Positions 47,063 to 60,160 of a stretch of DNA of 64,000 bases are shown here, one piece after another. A program made the position numbers and the translations under genes. This DNA comes from Ilyonectria destructans (Eukaryota > Ascomycota > Sordariomycetes > Hypocreales > Nectriaceae): NCBI GenBank assembly GCA_020740775.1, contig JAHEWK010000001.1:3038001-3102000 (forward strand). Reading direction: 5' to 3'. Each line of letters begins with the position of its first letter. The stretch's first letter is position 1. The notes under the pieces were generated by a model that was given only the letters and a program-made list of their open reading frames with translations, searched no databases and was not told the origin of the DNA.

Positions 47063-50000
47063 CATAAAGGTGTTCGTGCTTGATGGATGACTATGATGCA
47101 GGATGGGTAAATGTTACAGAGATGTGTGAGGTTGGAGTTACAAAAGAGGAGGGAATGTCTAAACGAAACCCCGGATAGCATAGAACGGAGTTGTTAATAC
47201 AAGGTTCACATCATCCGTCAAGCAGAGAGATAGCTTCTGGAAGAAAACGAAGCCTTGAGCTCGCTAAAGATATAAACTGGACGGGGAGCAGTTGTGAATA
47301 CTAGGCCCTATACGAAGGCTGGTGCAGGAAGTTTGGCAACTTCAATGGTATCTAGGCAGCCCCTAACACAGTACGATCTGCGGCAGATCGATTGCCTAAG
47401 GTAAGTAAAAGCGGCGTTATACGAACTTAAACGAACGTTTATTCAATATTATAGACTGAAGTATTCATACTTTAGGCTAATAGTAACCAGAACCTCACTT
47501 CTTGGAGAATGGTAACTAAGTTTAAGTGCACCCCCAAGTACTAAATAATAATGATCTTAGGGCTCTCTACTGACAGATGCCTACTCATGCAATGTGCTAC
47601 ACTGCACAGTTCGTATGTACACACATGCCTTTGAAAGTTGTCAAACTTCCTGCGCCAGCCTTCGTACTCGTCATGGCATTGGACCTTTGAGAACATAGGT
47701 TGTGCCTCCATAAGTGGATGCTTGAGAGGCTCACTGTGCAACCGACATCACGAGACACCTAGAAGCTGCGAGCGACAAATCTAGCAGAGAAAAGAAACAA
47801 GCGGCCGATCCGGCCTGATGGGTTGGCCTCCCCAGAAAGAACCCACGTCCGCTTCGTTTCGAGTTTCCCAGGATGCAGCGCCTGTACGAATTTCACAATC
47901 CCATCCTCATCTTCCATCCTTCGCGGCTCAAGGGTGCAAACAAAGCTTGCCGAGTCTGGTGATGATCACCGAGTCGGAGGGTCGTTGGTGGAGTGAGCGA
48001 GCGAACCCATTTCTTTCGTCTGCCCAGGTTCATAGTCCAACTCCACACCGTGGGACCCAAGATAATTATCCCGAAGCTGCTACCGGGCCCGGCTGGAAAA
48101 GGGTCCCTGTCGGAGAAAAGATTCCCATATGAGGGTTTGCCAAGGGACCAGGCACCGAAGGAGCATTACCAACGTCTTAAACGAGCCTCAACGAGCCTTG
48201 ATTTACCGTTGACTGGCTATCTGCTCATTAGCGCTTGGGATTAAGGCATCGGTAATGGTGTTTTGCGCTTTTGCAACTGGCGTGTTGTTTATTCAACATT
48301 CAGTTTCGAAACTAGAGCGGGCGTCTCCACCTGGAGTGGCTACAGGGGACCGCAATTATTCTGTTACACTGTTTCAAATCCTTCCTGGGCAGCCATGTGG
48401 AAATGCGAAAGTTACATTGGAGCCGTCACTGGCGCGTCTGGCGGTACGGGCAAACCCATTCTTGACAAGGGCCGACTAGGGGAAAAAGCAAAGACGGGAC
48501 GGCGGAGAAAAAGCAAGATGAGAAGCGGGTGCTTACAAGGACTATCCTTGACTGTGTGTAAGACTCAAGCTACCGGCTTTGGCAGTCTAATCCAAGTCGA
48601 GGCCAAAGTTGGAGACGCTCAATTGTCGACATCCAGCCGTTGGTCCCGTGGCGCATCGACAAAGCAAACCTGGTCTTGCTAACTGGGACATCGACTGGGG
48701 TGAGATTGTGATAGGGATGATGCTAATGCACGGGGGCTTATGAGGAGATACTGTGATGAAGCCACGTGCTTTTGAATATGAGGGTTGGAGGGATAGGAGT
48801 GGATAGGATGTGATATGGAGCTTGTACGGCCCGACGTGACAGAAGGATTCGTGATGGCAGGCGAATATGGTAGGCTGAGGGGATTAGAGCTGCCCACGGT
48901 ATGCCCGACGATATCACAAGTTGAGGAATGACGGGCAATGCAGCGTGCAAAGACTCGTACGTGGGGTGCCATTGGCCCATGTGTGTTCATCCGTGGATAC
49001 GAAGTTTCGAGCGCCCATCGAACCCGAGTGGGCGGGAGTGCAACTGACGAACCACGTCGCTCAGGGGCGAAGACCAGGAACATCGGCTCATCTCATGGGC
49101 CTCGTCAACGGCTCTCCACAAGTAGCCAAGGGACCCTGCTGCGAACCATGTGAGCCCTGTAAACGGTTTGGGCCGAGCCCCGAGGTTGCTTTGTGGGAAG
49201 TTAGGGTGCCGATCGGTTGGTCCTTCGAGCGCGTTGGGCATCTGGCATCATTTTCATTCATTAGTAGTATCGGGTGATGATTCGATCCTTTCATCGTGGA
49301 GCGTACCCAGATGTGATAAGGGCGCAGACAAGGCTCCCCTCCACCGTGTGGCTCACGGACGCTTTCACGAGGGTAAACATTCGGAAGAGGAGAGATATGA
49401 TAACTCGGCATGCGACTGTGATGCACCTCTGTAATTAGCTGGCATAAACACGCCGAGTTATGAGCGACAGGGGGGTTGGAAATTGCAGCCACATTTGCTC
49501 GGACGCGACCAGGTCGCCATGTGAGAGGGTAGGCGACAAGATGAGACGCCGGCCAGGTGACCAGCCAGCGCCATCGCGATGCGGGTGAAGCTGCCGGCCA
49601 CTGGGACAACGAGCTCTGCTGTGGATAGTGCAAAAGGGAATGAGACACCCATCTAGCACCATGTATGTCAGCATTGGAGGTGATTGCTAGAGGCCGCACC
49701 CAGCATATCCATTCGCGGGGCAATGTTTGGTGTCTGGTCGATGCTAGTTGAGGGGTGGTCAGCAGATAAATGCCGAAAGGGCCCCTGGCGATGCTGATAG
49801 TGACAGGCAGGGTTATGACAAGAATGCAGCCATCATGAGGATGCATGAGTGCATGCGGCACTGAGATTGTGTCGATTATTGCCTCCTTGGGATGGCGATC
49901 GCCCATTGAGTGGGTTAGCCTGTTGCACCTGCGTCTGTGCCTGCGTACAGCATCCGCCGCCGCCGCCGCCGCCGTGCATACGCATACCGGGCCACCAACC

Positions 50001-53000
50001 TGGGCCATGCTTTTGACGACTCTCTTTTCTTGTCAGTTTTTTACTCTGAACTCTCGTTGGACGACCTAGTTATCTCAGTCCCCGCAGGCCCGAACGGTGC
50101 TTGGGCCACGATGTATGCCTGAAAGTTCGCTCGGGGGAGAATCTTAGCATGGCCGCAGGGCGCGCACTTCCACGCACACGCACAAGCACACGTACAAGCA
50201 CACGCGGGGGATGTTGTCATTCGAGTTGCGCTGGATGCAATAAGGAACAAAGCCGCGGTGGACTTCCTCATCCTCCACGTGTATGCGCATATATTCGATC
50301 TGAGAGAACTTACGACTCGCGTGATGACGCAGCCAGCAGCATGTCACATATCGGGAGCAGTGCCGCACCCGACGGAGGCGCCCCCAACTGTCCCCAACTG
50401 CCCCCGTGGCGCGTGATGGTCCATGGGCAACGAGGAGGCTTGCGAAGCTCGACTAGGCAGGGAATAACTCGAAATACCGAGTTGATGCTACTCCTTGCTT
50501 GGTAGTGAGTGCCACACCTGGAGCTAAACTAGCCGCATGAGGTCGGAAAGTAGCCAGGGGTAAAAAGTTCGCCCATGCATACGTAGCAAAGGCTACCGAA
50601 AGATGGCTTGGTCAGTTCATCAATTTTTTTCCTTTTTGCTCCAGCAGATTCGGAGGGAGAAAAATGGGCCTGCGTAGCGACTGACGATGGTATGCACTTT
50701 TGTACACATCGAGGGGTTGAAGAGCTGAAGAGGCTGAAGACAACGAAAGGGCGAGAAGAGGGGGACGGGGAACCAGAGGGAGACAGGATCAACAGGGGCG
50801 AAACACGTTTTGTACATCGCATTCACGAACACAATCTAGGTTTCTTGGCAATGCGACAGTGAGAGACAAGGAAAAGGGTGGACAAGGAAGGCCCGACGGA
50901 CGGGAGCGAGGATGAAGCCGACGCGATGCAGGCAGCCGGTGAACGGTGGAGGACCGTGTCGTAGACTGCCAGTTCCGTTCGGGTAGCGACATGTCTGATG
51001 ATGAAGAATTCGTGTCCATGTATTGCAATTGGATGGAAACTGTAGCGCGAGATGGACTGGTGTGAAGAGCGATTCATGGATGAGGCTTCGAGAGGAAGAT
51101 GGAGGGGGAGTCCCTGGAGTAACGGAGGGTCCGTTTGTTGGCTCGGCAGGATCTACATGCACGTACTTCTACTCCGCCCATATCAGTGCATAGGGAAGGT
51201 ACTACGCAGTAGGTAGCAGTTATACGAACGAAGTAGCGACTATTATGTAGTGCAATTCTTTCCAACTGAGAAGCCCAGGCCTGATCAATCCGACTGGCCA
51301 TTGCATCTTTGTTAGTCGGCTTCAGTCCGCCTGCCAACCAACTCAGCCAGCCATGTACACCTCACCTGCCCTGCACAATACTGGTACATGCACATTAATT
51401 AACATTAACATTAGTGCTACATCGTGAGTACCCGAGGCACCAAGCTGGCTTGTTCAGCACCAGTCTAGGGCGCCTCCAACTGCCAGCTCCCAAGGGCATT
51501 GGCCACTAACTTGCCCAGCCTCGCCCAGCCTCTGCGCCAGCACGCTCCGGTTCGCGCCCCCCGCTGCCATTCCCTCCCTCGAGCCCTGTCCTGCCTCAAT
51601 CGCCCCAAGCCTAGCGCATCGGCTAGGCACCGGAAGACCCTCAGTGGCTTTCAGTGGGATGTTGAAATGGGGCCCTTCGTGGACTCGCAGAGCGGCGAAT
51701 TCTCCCACCAAGGCTCGGCCCTCCCTGTTGGTCGCCCGCCGCCGCCCTGAACCCCGGAAGCCTGGGGTGGCGCCCTCCGGTTGGCCAACCCAGTGCGACT
51801 GCCCCCAGGCCTGCATATCGCAATTACAGTGCCCGGGTTCACCTACCGTCTCTGTCCCTCTCTGCAATCTCTGTAATCTCAGCGCTGCTCTGCAGGTGCT
51901 CGCCTTGTCTCTGCGGTACTTTGCTTTCGGCGGGTGCTGCTGTGCCATCCTAGGTACCATGCACGCGACGCTAGTCCTGTACGCACTGTAAGGCAAGCCA
52001 GGGGCCGGAGTACCTGCTCAGGCCTGGCCTCACCTCACTGACAAGGTAACCCAACTGAGCCCCGTCGTCCGTCACGAAATAACCTTCTTCCCCATCTGGG
52101 ACCCTGAACGAGTTTCTGTATCGCCGCGTAAATCTCCCCTAATTCGCGTCTCTGGCCGGTATTCGCACATTCTACCCTTTTCCCTTTTGCCTTTCCTTCG
52201 CGGTCCAGTCATTCATTCTCGTTCGCGTTCCAATTCTCAATTCATCCGCTGCTCGCCTTAACCCGCGACGTCACGCCACTCCACTCATTCTCTCGCTGTC
52301 AAGTGGACCCGCGTGTTCCCAGTCAGTCAAGCCCCAGCCTTTCCAGCACGTCGCTGGCGTCCAGGCGTCCTGGCGTGTCCCGGCGCTCTCCTCGCCTCGC
52401 CTCCCCCCACCTCAACACCAAGCACCGAGCGGCACTTACTCTCCCATAGCCCGTCGACTACGCCGGTCGTCTCCCAATCGCCTTCACACCCTAGCATTAG
52501 CATCGTCTCCGGCAGCGACGTCGGCTCCCGCCCAGACCAGGCCACCGCTAAGAGATCAACATCCCACGCCAGCCGCCGTGTCGCCTGGCCCTGATCTTGA
52601 TCCGTGTTGCTTGCCTGACCCGAGACAGTGCCCACTTGCAGGACATCTCCCCCCCGATTTCCTACTCCCTCCAACCTACCCTGGCCAACATCGTCACCGT
52701 GCCCTGTAGTAAGGAAATCCGAGCAGGCCGTCTGCTGCGCTACTGGCCCCTAGCCAACAACCTTGCCTCGAGACCTGGAGACGCTGGGACTTGGAGGACT
52801 TGGGTCCGTGGTCTTTGCTTTTTGTGAGAGGGGTTTCACTTTCCTCCTTGTCTTCTGTTGTATTGCTCCGCGGCGAGATCCCCCTTCGACATTGCCCCCT
52901 TTCGATTTGATCCCTCCTTGGGCACTGGGAATACTTTCTCCAAGCGACTGCTGGTACGTCGACCGCGATTCTACCTCGACTTTCTTCAGTGTCCTCTGCA

Positions 53001-53410
53001 TAACTGCATGCGGACTTCGGCACCTTGCACCGTCAGAACCCTCGGCTGCCGACTCCTCAGCGCCACTAACGGGTACATGCTCCAGGCCAACCGATTACCA
53101 CGAGGAACAGTCCTCCCAGCCGCGTCGCACACCAACGTTTCAACATTAAGCCTTCTCCCTTGATCGACCGGACGCCTTCACTCCGCCCCCAGCCGGCACA
53201 CACGTTATCGATTTGGTTTCGAGCCGCACTCGCTTTAGCGACGGAGGGTTGTAGTGCGACATTCATCGACCGAACATTCATCTCATTCTAGGGGTTCATG
53301 GACAACCGATCCCTTTGAAGGGAACACAGATCTTGCACCAGGTCTCCAACACCCGACCTGCGAGCATTCATTCCCTCCTTTGTTCTCCGACTTAATCCAT
53401 CGTCATCACC
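47063..53410. other. 6.3 kb gap without a supported gene
   Basis: Largest gap in the window. The longest open frame, 49088-50008 on the minus strand (306 codons), is rich in His, Pro, Arg, Ser and Trp and matches nothing I know. 47400-47560 is AT-rich. Simple repeats lie near 49954 and 50170. From about 51450 to 53400 the + strand is C/T-rich and probably contains the kinesin promoter and a long leader. No tRNA, snoRNA or transposon feature was seen. Confidence 0.45.
49954..49974. repeat. (CCG)7 microsatellite
   Basis: Seven perfect CCG units inside the 6.3 kb gap. It makes poly-Ala or poly-Arg runs in spurious frames on both strands. Confidence 0.95.
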
Positions 53411-56338
53411 ATGACGACTACCTTGCCGCGGCCATCGCGGCCATCTCTTGGACCTCCCAATATGGCCCTACCCGCTTTGCCAGTCAGTAAGACTCGCAAG
53501 AGCACTGGAGGTATCCCAAACGCGCCCTCAATCAAGTCAGCACCTGGTACGCCTCGGTCGGGCCTAAGAACACCTTCCACAATGAGCCTGGTTCCCCCTT
53601 CGCCAGCTCCGAAAGCAGCGCTTCCGCAGCCAAAGCTTGGAGTTCCTACAAATGGCGCTGGAAAGACCATCCGAAAAAGCGTAAGCATCAACTCGTTCCC
53701 TCAACCACCGCGGGGTGACACCCGTCCAAGTGGCGTGCCGCCCAGCCCGAGGGGCAGCGAGAAGAGCCGACCTGCCAGGAAATCAATGGCCTCCAACAAG
53801 GACTCAATATACAGCAGTTTCGGGTCGAGCACCCCGAGCTTCCTCAACGGAAGCGCCGACGGCAAGTCCATTACCAGCGTGCGCATGTCAGATGGCTTGA
53901 TCAGTGTCTCTTCACCACCTCAGAGCCGTAGCTCCTCAGCACAAGACTCGTATTCCACGTCAGCGACGACCTACGATGATCCAGCCGAGGGATCCGCCCA
54001 GAAATCCGATTCGTCTGCCGACAAGTCTGCGTTGAAAGCAGACGGGAAGGGCAACGTGTTGGTCAGTGTCCGTGTTAGACCTGACGCAGGCAACAACAGC
54101 GGACACCCAGAGGGCGAATGGATGGTGGATGGACGGAAGTCACTCATCTCATACCGAGGCAAAGATGGTGGCGACCATTTCTATGGTATGTGGAATGGCG
54201 AACAAGATAAATATGAAGATGCTAATTGTTTCCGAACAGACAATGTCTTTACGACCCACGATAATAACTCCCGGGTGTACGATCATATTGCGAAAAGATT
54301 GGTCCGACGAGTCATGGAAGGTTATCACGGTACAGTATTCGCCTACGGTATGACCGGTACAGGAAAGACCTTTTCAATGCAAGGAACGGCCTCGTCACCA
54401 GGAGTGATTCCCCTCGCCATCACAGACATCTTCTCCTATATCCGAGAGACGCCTTCCCGAGAGTTCCTGCTACGAGTCAGTTACCTCGAAATTTACAACG
54501 AAAAAATCCATGATCTTTTGAGTATGCCTACGGGCAGTGGTGTCGGGGGCAACGCGCAACAGGATGAAATCAAACTGCGCGAGGACAGTAAGAGAGGTGT
54601 TTATGCCACGCCACTGAAGGAGGAGATTGTGCAAAGCCCCACCCAACTTTTGCGAGTTATTGCCCGTGGAGACCAAGCTCGACGAACCGCTAGCACCCAG
54701 TTTAACGCCCGCAGTTCACGAAGTCATGCCGTTGTCCAGATTGTCGTCGAGAGCCGAGAGCGGATACCAGGCGGCAACGCTCCCGGTGGGAACAAGCGAT
54801 CAGGTCTCCCCCCTGGCGGTGTCCGGGTGTCGACACTGAGCCTTATCGATCTGGCAGGTTCCGAAAAGGCTGCCGAATCGAAAGAACGCAGACAGGAAGG
54901 AGCACATATCAACAAGAGTTTGCTCACCTTAGGAACCGTCATTGCAAAGCTTTCGGAGTGGAAAGAAAAGGAGGCCAAGGGTGGCGATAAGGAAGGAAAG
55001 CATCTTCCTTACCGTGACAGCAAACTCACCCGCCTGCTCCAGGGCGCATTATCCGGAAACTCCCTCGTCAGTATTCTCTGCACCATTCAGACTGGTGCAG
55101 GAGGTAGTGCAGCATCAGCCAATAACCACACCCTCGAGACAATCAACACCCTCAAGTTCGCCTCGAGAGCGAAGAATAACATCGTCAGCCATGCAAAGAG
55201 AGCGGAGGAGGCACTTGGCGCCGGTGGTGACGGCGGTGCGCGAGTACTGTTGGAACGATACCGGATGGAGATTCTCGAGTTGAGGCAACAGTTGGATACT
55301 CAGGCTAAGAAGAAGAAGAAAGACACAGTCGAAGAGAACAAGATCCAGAATGAGGAGGAAGAAAGAGCCCGGGAAGTGGAAGCCGCAGAGCGTCACGAGG
55401 AACAGATTCTCGAAATGCAATTGGCGCGCACAGCACTCAAGGAACGAATCGACCACCTCAACCGCCTCATTCTCAGCTCCAAGTCGATTGGCGTCAACAC
55501 AAACGGGTCCATGAGTTCCCTTGGGCAGTACGCACGGTTCTCGCAGATTTCGTTACCAGCGTCCATCCGATCATCAGTGGCAACCTCGACAGGCGGCAAG
55601 TCGATACTGGAGCGAACGTCGTCAATGACCTCGGCAACTTCAACCATTGGGCGACGGTCCAGCGGTGGAAACCAAAGGGCCGCTGATGATTCGGGTGAAG
55701 CAGACGAGGATAGCGTCGGCGAATTCGGAGACGGAACAGCCTCTCTAACGGCGCAGAACCGTGCTCTGCAATCGGATCTTGCTGATAAGAATCGATACAT
55801 CGCTACGTTAGAGAAGCGGTTGCTACAAGCCCGCCGGGCCAGCTCCTCACGCGCCTCCGTAGGGTTTGCCGCACCCAACAAGGCCATTATGGTTGGAGAG
55901 GATCACAGTGTATCTGCAGCACTCCGAGACAAGGACAACGAAATTGCCGATTTGCGAGCGAGACTGGATGACAAGGACCGGATGTTGGCTGCTCTGCGTA
56001 CTGCTGCCCGGTCGCGGGATACGGCCGAAGCTTCGGCTGAGCCCCGGTCGCCGTTGTCGCAGGAGAGTCATTCCTCATTACCAGGTAGCCCTCTGGTACC
56101 AGAAGCCGACAAGAAGCGGGCCCGAGGCGTCGACGAGATGAACAAGATGCTAGATGAGATGCTCCAAGATAGAGTGGAGACTGGACATGCGGTTCGGGGC
56201 GTGCGAGGAAGCGTGCGAGTAGCCAATGGACAGAAAATGGATTCTTTAGCAGAGCCCATTCAAACCATGGAACCGCTACGCCAGAGCCCGACACCAGGAC
56301 CTGCGGATGAACCCAAGACTGTCCCATTAGATGGATAG
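53411..56338 (+). CDS. kipA: Kinesin-7 family motor (KipA/Tea2/Kip2 type)
   Basis: Plus-end microtubule motor; fungal relatives carry polarity and plus-end factors. Exons 53411-54185 and 54240-56338 give 957 residues. The first 210 residues are Ser/Pro-rich and unstructured. The motor domain spans about 212-600: VSVRVRPD, P-loop YGMTGTGKT (about 295), switch I NARSSRSH (about 413), switch II DLAGSEK (about 462), then YRDSKLTRLLQGALSGNS and the neck. Coiled coils follow (ERYRMEILELRQQL, ERIDHLNRLI, NRALQSDLADKNRYIATLEK). The 54-bp intron has no stop in frame; removing it restores HFYDNVFTTHDNN, the family's beta-strand, so I treat it as an intron. A central motor after a long N-terminal extension is the Kip2/KipA arrangement. 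Confidence 0.9.
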   Translation: MTTTLPRPSRPSLGPPNMALPALPVSKTRKSTGGIPNAPSIKSAPGTPRSGLRTPSTMSLVPPSPAPKAALPQPKLGVPTNGAGKTIRKSVSINSFPQPPRGDTRPSGVPPSPRGSEKSRPARKSMASNKDSIYSSFGSSTPSFLNGSADGKSITSVRMSDGLISVSSPPQSRSSSAQDSYSTSATTYDDPAEGSAQKSDSSADKSALKADGKGNVLVSVRVRPDAGNNSGHPEGEWMVDGRKSLISYRGKDGGDHFYGMWNGEQDKYEDANCFRTDNVFTTHDNNSRVYDHIAKRLVRRVMEGYHGTVFAYGMTGTGKTFSMQGTASSPGVIPLAITDIFSYIRETPSREFLLRVSYLEIYNEKIHDLLSMPTGSGVGGNAQQDEIKLREDSKRGVYATPLKEEIVQSPTQLLRVIARGDQARRTASTQFNARSSRSHAVVQIVVESRERIPGGNAPGGNKRSGLPPGGVRVSTLSLIDLAGSEKAAESKERRQEGAHINKSLLTLGTVIAKLSEWKEKEAKGGDKEGKHLPYRDSKLTRLLQGALSGNSLVSILCTIQTGAGGSAASANNHTLETINTLKFASRAKNNIVSHAKRAEEALGAGGDGGARVLLERYRMEILELRQQLDTQAKKKKKDTVEENKIQNEEEERAREVEAAERHEEQILEMQLARTALKERIDHLNRLILSSKSIGVNTNGSMSSLGQYARFSQISLPASIRSSVATSTGGKSILERTSSMTSATSTIGRRSSGGNQRAADDSGEADEDSVGEFGDGTASLTAQNRALQSDLADKNRYIATLEKRLLQARRASSSRASVGFAAPNKAIMVGEDHSVSAALRDKDNEIADLRARLDDKDRMLAALRTAARSRDTAEASAEPRSPLSQESHSSLPGSPLVPEADKKRARGVDEMNKMLDEMLQDRVETGHAVRGVRGSVRVANGQKMDSLAEPIQTMEPLRQSPTPGPADEPKTVPLDG

Positions 56339-59300
56339 AGCGGAAAGAGGTTTGAGAGGAGGGAGGTTTGATTTTCTATGTTATTCTTGAGCAGAAGCCA
56401 GTACCTGGAATTTGAGCAAAGCAAGCGGCGTTGGGGCACGGGATACTCCTTCAAGGGAAGGGAGGTTGTTTGCGTTATACCCGATCACTTTCGTTTGTCG
56501 CGGGAAAAGGGAACACGGGAGAGGCGAGGCGAGGGAACATTGTTTGATTCATGATGTGGGCACCCGTGTCGTTGTTTCTGGGAGGCGAGAACGGGACAGC
56601 AACTGGCTCGACGAGACGAGACGAGGACGGGACGGGAAACGCCGCATATGTGTGTGAGTAATCTATCGTGACAAGAATGACGCGACGAGACGTCTACATT
56701 GGGACCAATTTCTTTTCTCTTGTGTTTTGCAGTCAAAATATCTCTATATATGTATTATAGTCGGGAAGCAGAGGACGCTCTGGACGGCGCATTGTTGTCG
56801 AATGGGTTAGTTATGGAAACGAGAGGGCACAGAGCCTAGAGAATGACAAAGGACAAATCTATCTACTACGGCATTTGCTTGTGACATGAGGATGAACTGG
56901 TTCGTGATGTCTTGATAGTGCTTTGGAGACCCGGCGATCTGGATACGCGAATATAATTAGGTCAGCAGGGAGGCGATCTTGGTTCGAGGTAACGGTCGGG
57001 CTGACTACTCGGAGCTACATAGGACAAGCAGCTGTGGCTCAGATGAGGATAGAGACAAAACGCATGGACTAACCAGTGGTCAGCGGTCAGCGGTCGGCTG
57101 ACAGCAAGAGAGTCTCGATCTCGTGGTTGAGAGATATTTTACAAGGACGTGGATTCGAGGAACTGACAGACGCCGACTGCAGGCCAGTGGGGTGCAACCC
57201 GCAGGTTGCATGTCACAGACCGCATCGCTAACAGTGATCGACGAACGTCATTGGTGGATATTGAAGGTCTCTATTGGGCTTGCGACTGAGGACGCGTTAT
57301 CATCATTCTCGGTCGCCGTGTGTGGTGATGAGTCTGCAGCATGGCGAGACGTGAGCAGTGTGAGGTGAAATGGCGGTGGGCTGCAGGTTGTGGATGGATC
57401 GACAGAGTCAGAAAGCATGAATGTGGGAGAGATGGCGAGACAGTGGGCGAAACTTGGGCCGAGGTGAGTCGCTGATCAAGGCAAAACACGGGGCACAGTA
57501 CAGATCAAGAGGATTCGCGGAGAAGAGATTTTGTTTTGTTCTTCATTTGGTTTTGTTTCTTGCATTTCCATATCTGGGCCAGTCTGTATCTGAAAGAAAG
57601 GGCATGTTTGGTTTAGACAGCTGCCAAGATGTTCCGATGCGAGGGTTAGGATCACGACTATTCCCAAGCAGATACACACACGCGCACACACACCACGTAG
57701 TAGTGGCAAACGCCGAGACTGAGAGATTGGGGATCCATACGGACCAGACGGGACGAAAGGGTGCTGCGGGATGGCTGCAGGCCGTTGCTAGTGCATCTTG
57801 GTCTGTGGTCTGGCTGACAAGGACCCAATGACAAACGGGCCACAAGTCTGCGTCTGCTTCACACGAAGCACTCTCAAGGCGGCGCCGAGATTGCCATGGT
57901 CTGTTGAGCAGCTTGAGCTTCGAGCCAGGCCGGCAGCGATTGGCCCGCAAGGCCGAGCAACCCTGGCTTAGACGTTGGACTCGCTGGTTGGGCTTTCAAG
58001 GTGAAACGGGCTAGCAGAGAGGTGCAGCGGCCGCCTTTTTCGACGGGGCCTTATGGGGCTTTGGGCGCTGTAACCCCTGCCAAGCCACCGCGTTCCTGCA
58101 GATATTATGTCAGGGACTTGGGGACCTTGCGAGCCGGGGGACGAGCCGGGGGGTGAGACTCCGGCCGCGTGTATTCTCGCAAGCCTTTCTCTATTAGAGA
58201 GTGACTCTGGGGTGAGGTACCCTTTTTTTTTTTTTCCGCCAGAGCAGGAAGAGGCTGATCTGACGCAGGATGATGATGAAGGATGTGGAAGGGCTAAAGA
58301 ATGGCAACTCGGCCCATAGTACGTGTGATATGTACAATGCAGCACCTCAACCTTGCCACAGGAGTTGCTCCTTTGCTGGCATATGCGCTGCTTTTCCCAT
58401 TGCCACCTCGTCTTGTCTTGATTATGTGTGTGTGCGCGATCTGCATATGGCTCTTTCAGCATAAACAATGTCATTTCGAAGTGTTCCATCTTTGTGAGGG
58501 GCGTCTTGTCTTGGTTGGCTGTCGGGCAACCGCCTCTGCAACCTCTAACTTCTTGCCTCGAGTCTGTGTATCGTGTGTCGGTGTCCTGTGTCATCATGGC
58601 ACTGGTTCCCTGGTTTACGTTGACTCCTCTTATTACTGTGTGCTCCGTCCATACTACGTAGTATAGTAGTCTTTGCTGTCAAAGTTTGCTGATCCTTGTG
58701 CTTCGACCATTGGTGCTTGCTCATTCGCTCGCTCTCACACACCCCTGAGATCATCAATTAATCTGCGACTAGGGACGACCGTTTGAGCCTCCCCGATGCC
58801 GCCGGCCTTGCGAGCTTGCAGCTCCATCTGACAGATATGGTATGAAGAGCCGGGGGCCTTTTGAGCACAAGGTTTCCTGGAGAGAGCTGTAGGATCAAGG
58901 CCACTCAAAAGTGAGAGAGATCAAAGCGTATGCCGTCCTATCATTTGCGTCTCAACATCCCATCCGTCGTACACACTGTAACTTGGTAACGGTACCGAAG
59001 CGTCATTCAGCGCATGGCTCGTAATACCTGAGAAGCGGTCTGGAGCATTGAGTCTCGGTAAGGACGGGTCGCTTGCTCCTGTGTTCATACCTACCTGCCT
59101 TGGGAAGGCACGATGCCGTAGCCCCGGAGCACCCTTCCCATCCTAGTGCCAACGCCTTTTTAGCGATCGAACCCTGGACTGCATACTGCGTACACCAGGA
59201 AGGCACGCTGCACGACAACCCCAAGACCACCCCACGACAGGCACAGGCGCAACACGAAACCCTGCCATGGGCCTTGCCATGGAACGCCAACCCAGAGTCT

Positions 59301-60160
59301 CGGGGGTCGTCCCTGGCACGGCGGGACCCGTCTCCTCCGTTTATTAGGCGTCTTTGGTGCACCGCCAACGTCCAGCGCCCAGACCAACGCCAGCGCCTGC
59401 CAGCGCCAAACGCCATCATCCTGAATCCCGACGCTTCCTTCCTGCGCTGCGCTTCCTTCCTCCTCCTCACCCACCCCAATCTCACTCTCTCTATTTCTTC
59501 GCACGGGGGCTTGACGTCTTCCTCTGCACCCCGTTTTTTGTTTGTTTGCTTCTTCCGTCCGCTCTCTTCCGCATATCTTCATCTGCCTCTCCTTTGGGCT
59601 TCCGATCCGTTGATTCGATCCGCCGGCCCCTTGATCGTCCTTCTCTTCTCTCACGCCCCTCCCTTCCTTTTTTGCTTGGGTGTTTGTGGTTTCGACGCGC
59701 TCAATCATTTCCGGTCTCGCCTCATTGCTAGCTGATCCGAGGAGCTTTGGCCGAGCTAGACAAGTCCCGTTGATGAATATTATCGTCGACGCCGCACTCT
59801 CTTCCACTTCGTCCTCGCCTTCCTCCTTTGCTCGTGTTTAAGCGCGGAGAGAGACGTCGGTTCCGCGCCTCCTCAAATGTAGCTTCATCTACCACGACTA
59901 TCTCGTCTCTTTTTACTTCCCTGGTTGCACCAGCGGCTTGACGCCTTCTTGGATACACACTCCCTCTTCTTGTCACTCCTTCGTCCCTAGAACTTGTTTC
60001 GACGTCGAACGCCTTAACTTGCTTCACTTCAAACCACGATATACCATACTGTTGATCCTGACTCGAACCACCTCGTTCGACCTGTTCAACTTCACTCTCT
60101 TTGATCAACCATCGTCCTTCCTTCAAAACTTGAATACGATCCTTTCACCTCGACGTTACG
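56339..60160. other. 3.8 kb gap, kinesin / GT23-like gene
   Basis: No supported gene. It contains the tandem GGTCAGC near 57076, a CA-rich run near 57670, poly-T at 58223-58235, and a perfect 14-bp palindrome at 58651-58664. From about 59430 to 60160 the + strand is strongly CT-rich, likely the promoter and leader of the GT23-like gene. Confidence 0.5.
58223..58235. repeat. Poly-T tract, 13 bases
   Basis: A single T13 run between CC and CC. Simple sequence. Confidence 0.9.

Noticed and set aside
49088..50008. 306-codon open frame on the minus strand in the largest gap
   Set aside because: Composition is dominated by His, Pro, Arg, Ser and Trp, no domain or motif is recognisable, and overlapping frames are open too. 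It looks like chance openness in GC-rich DNA.
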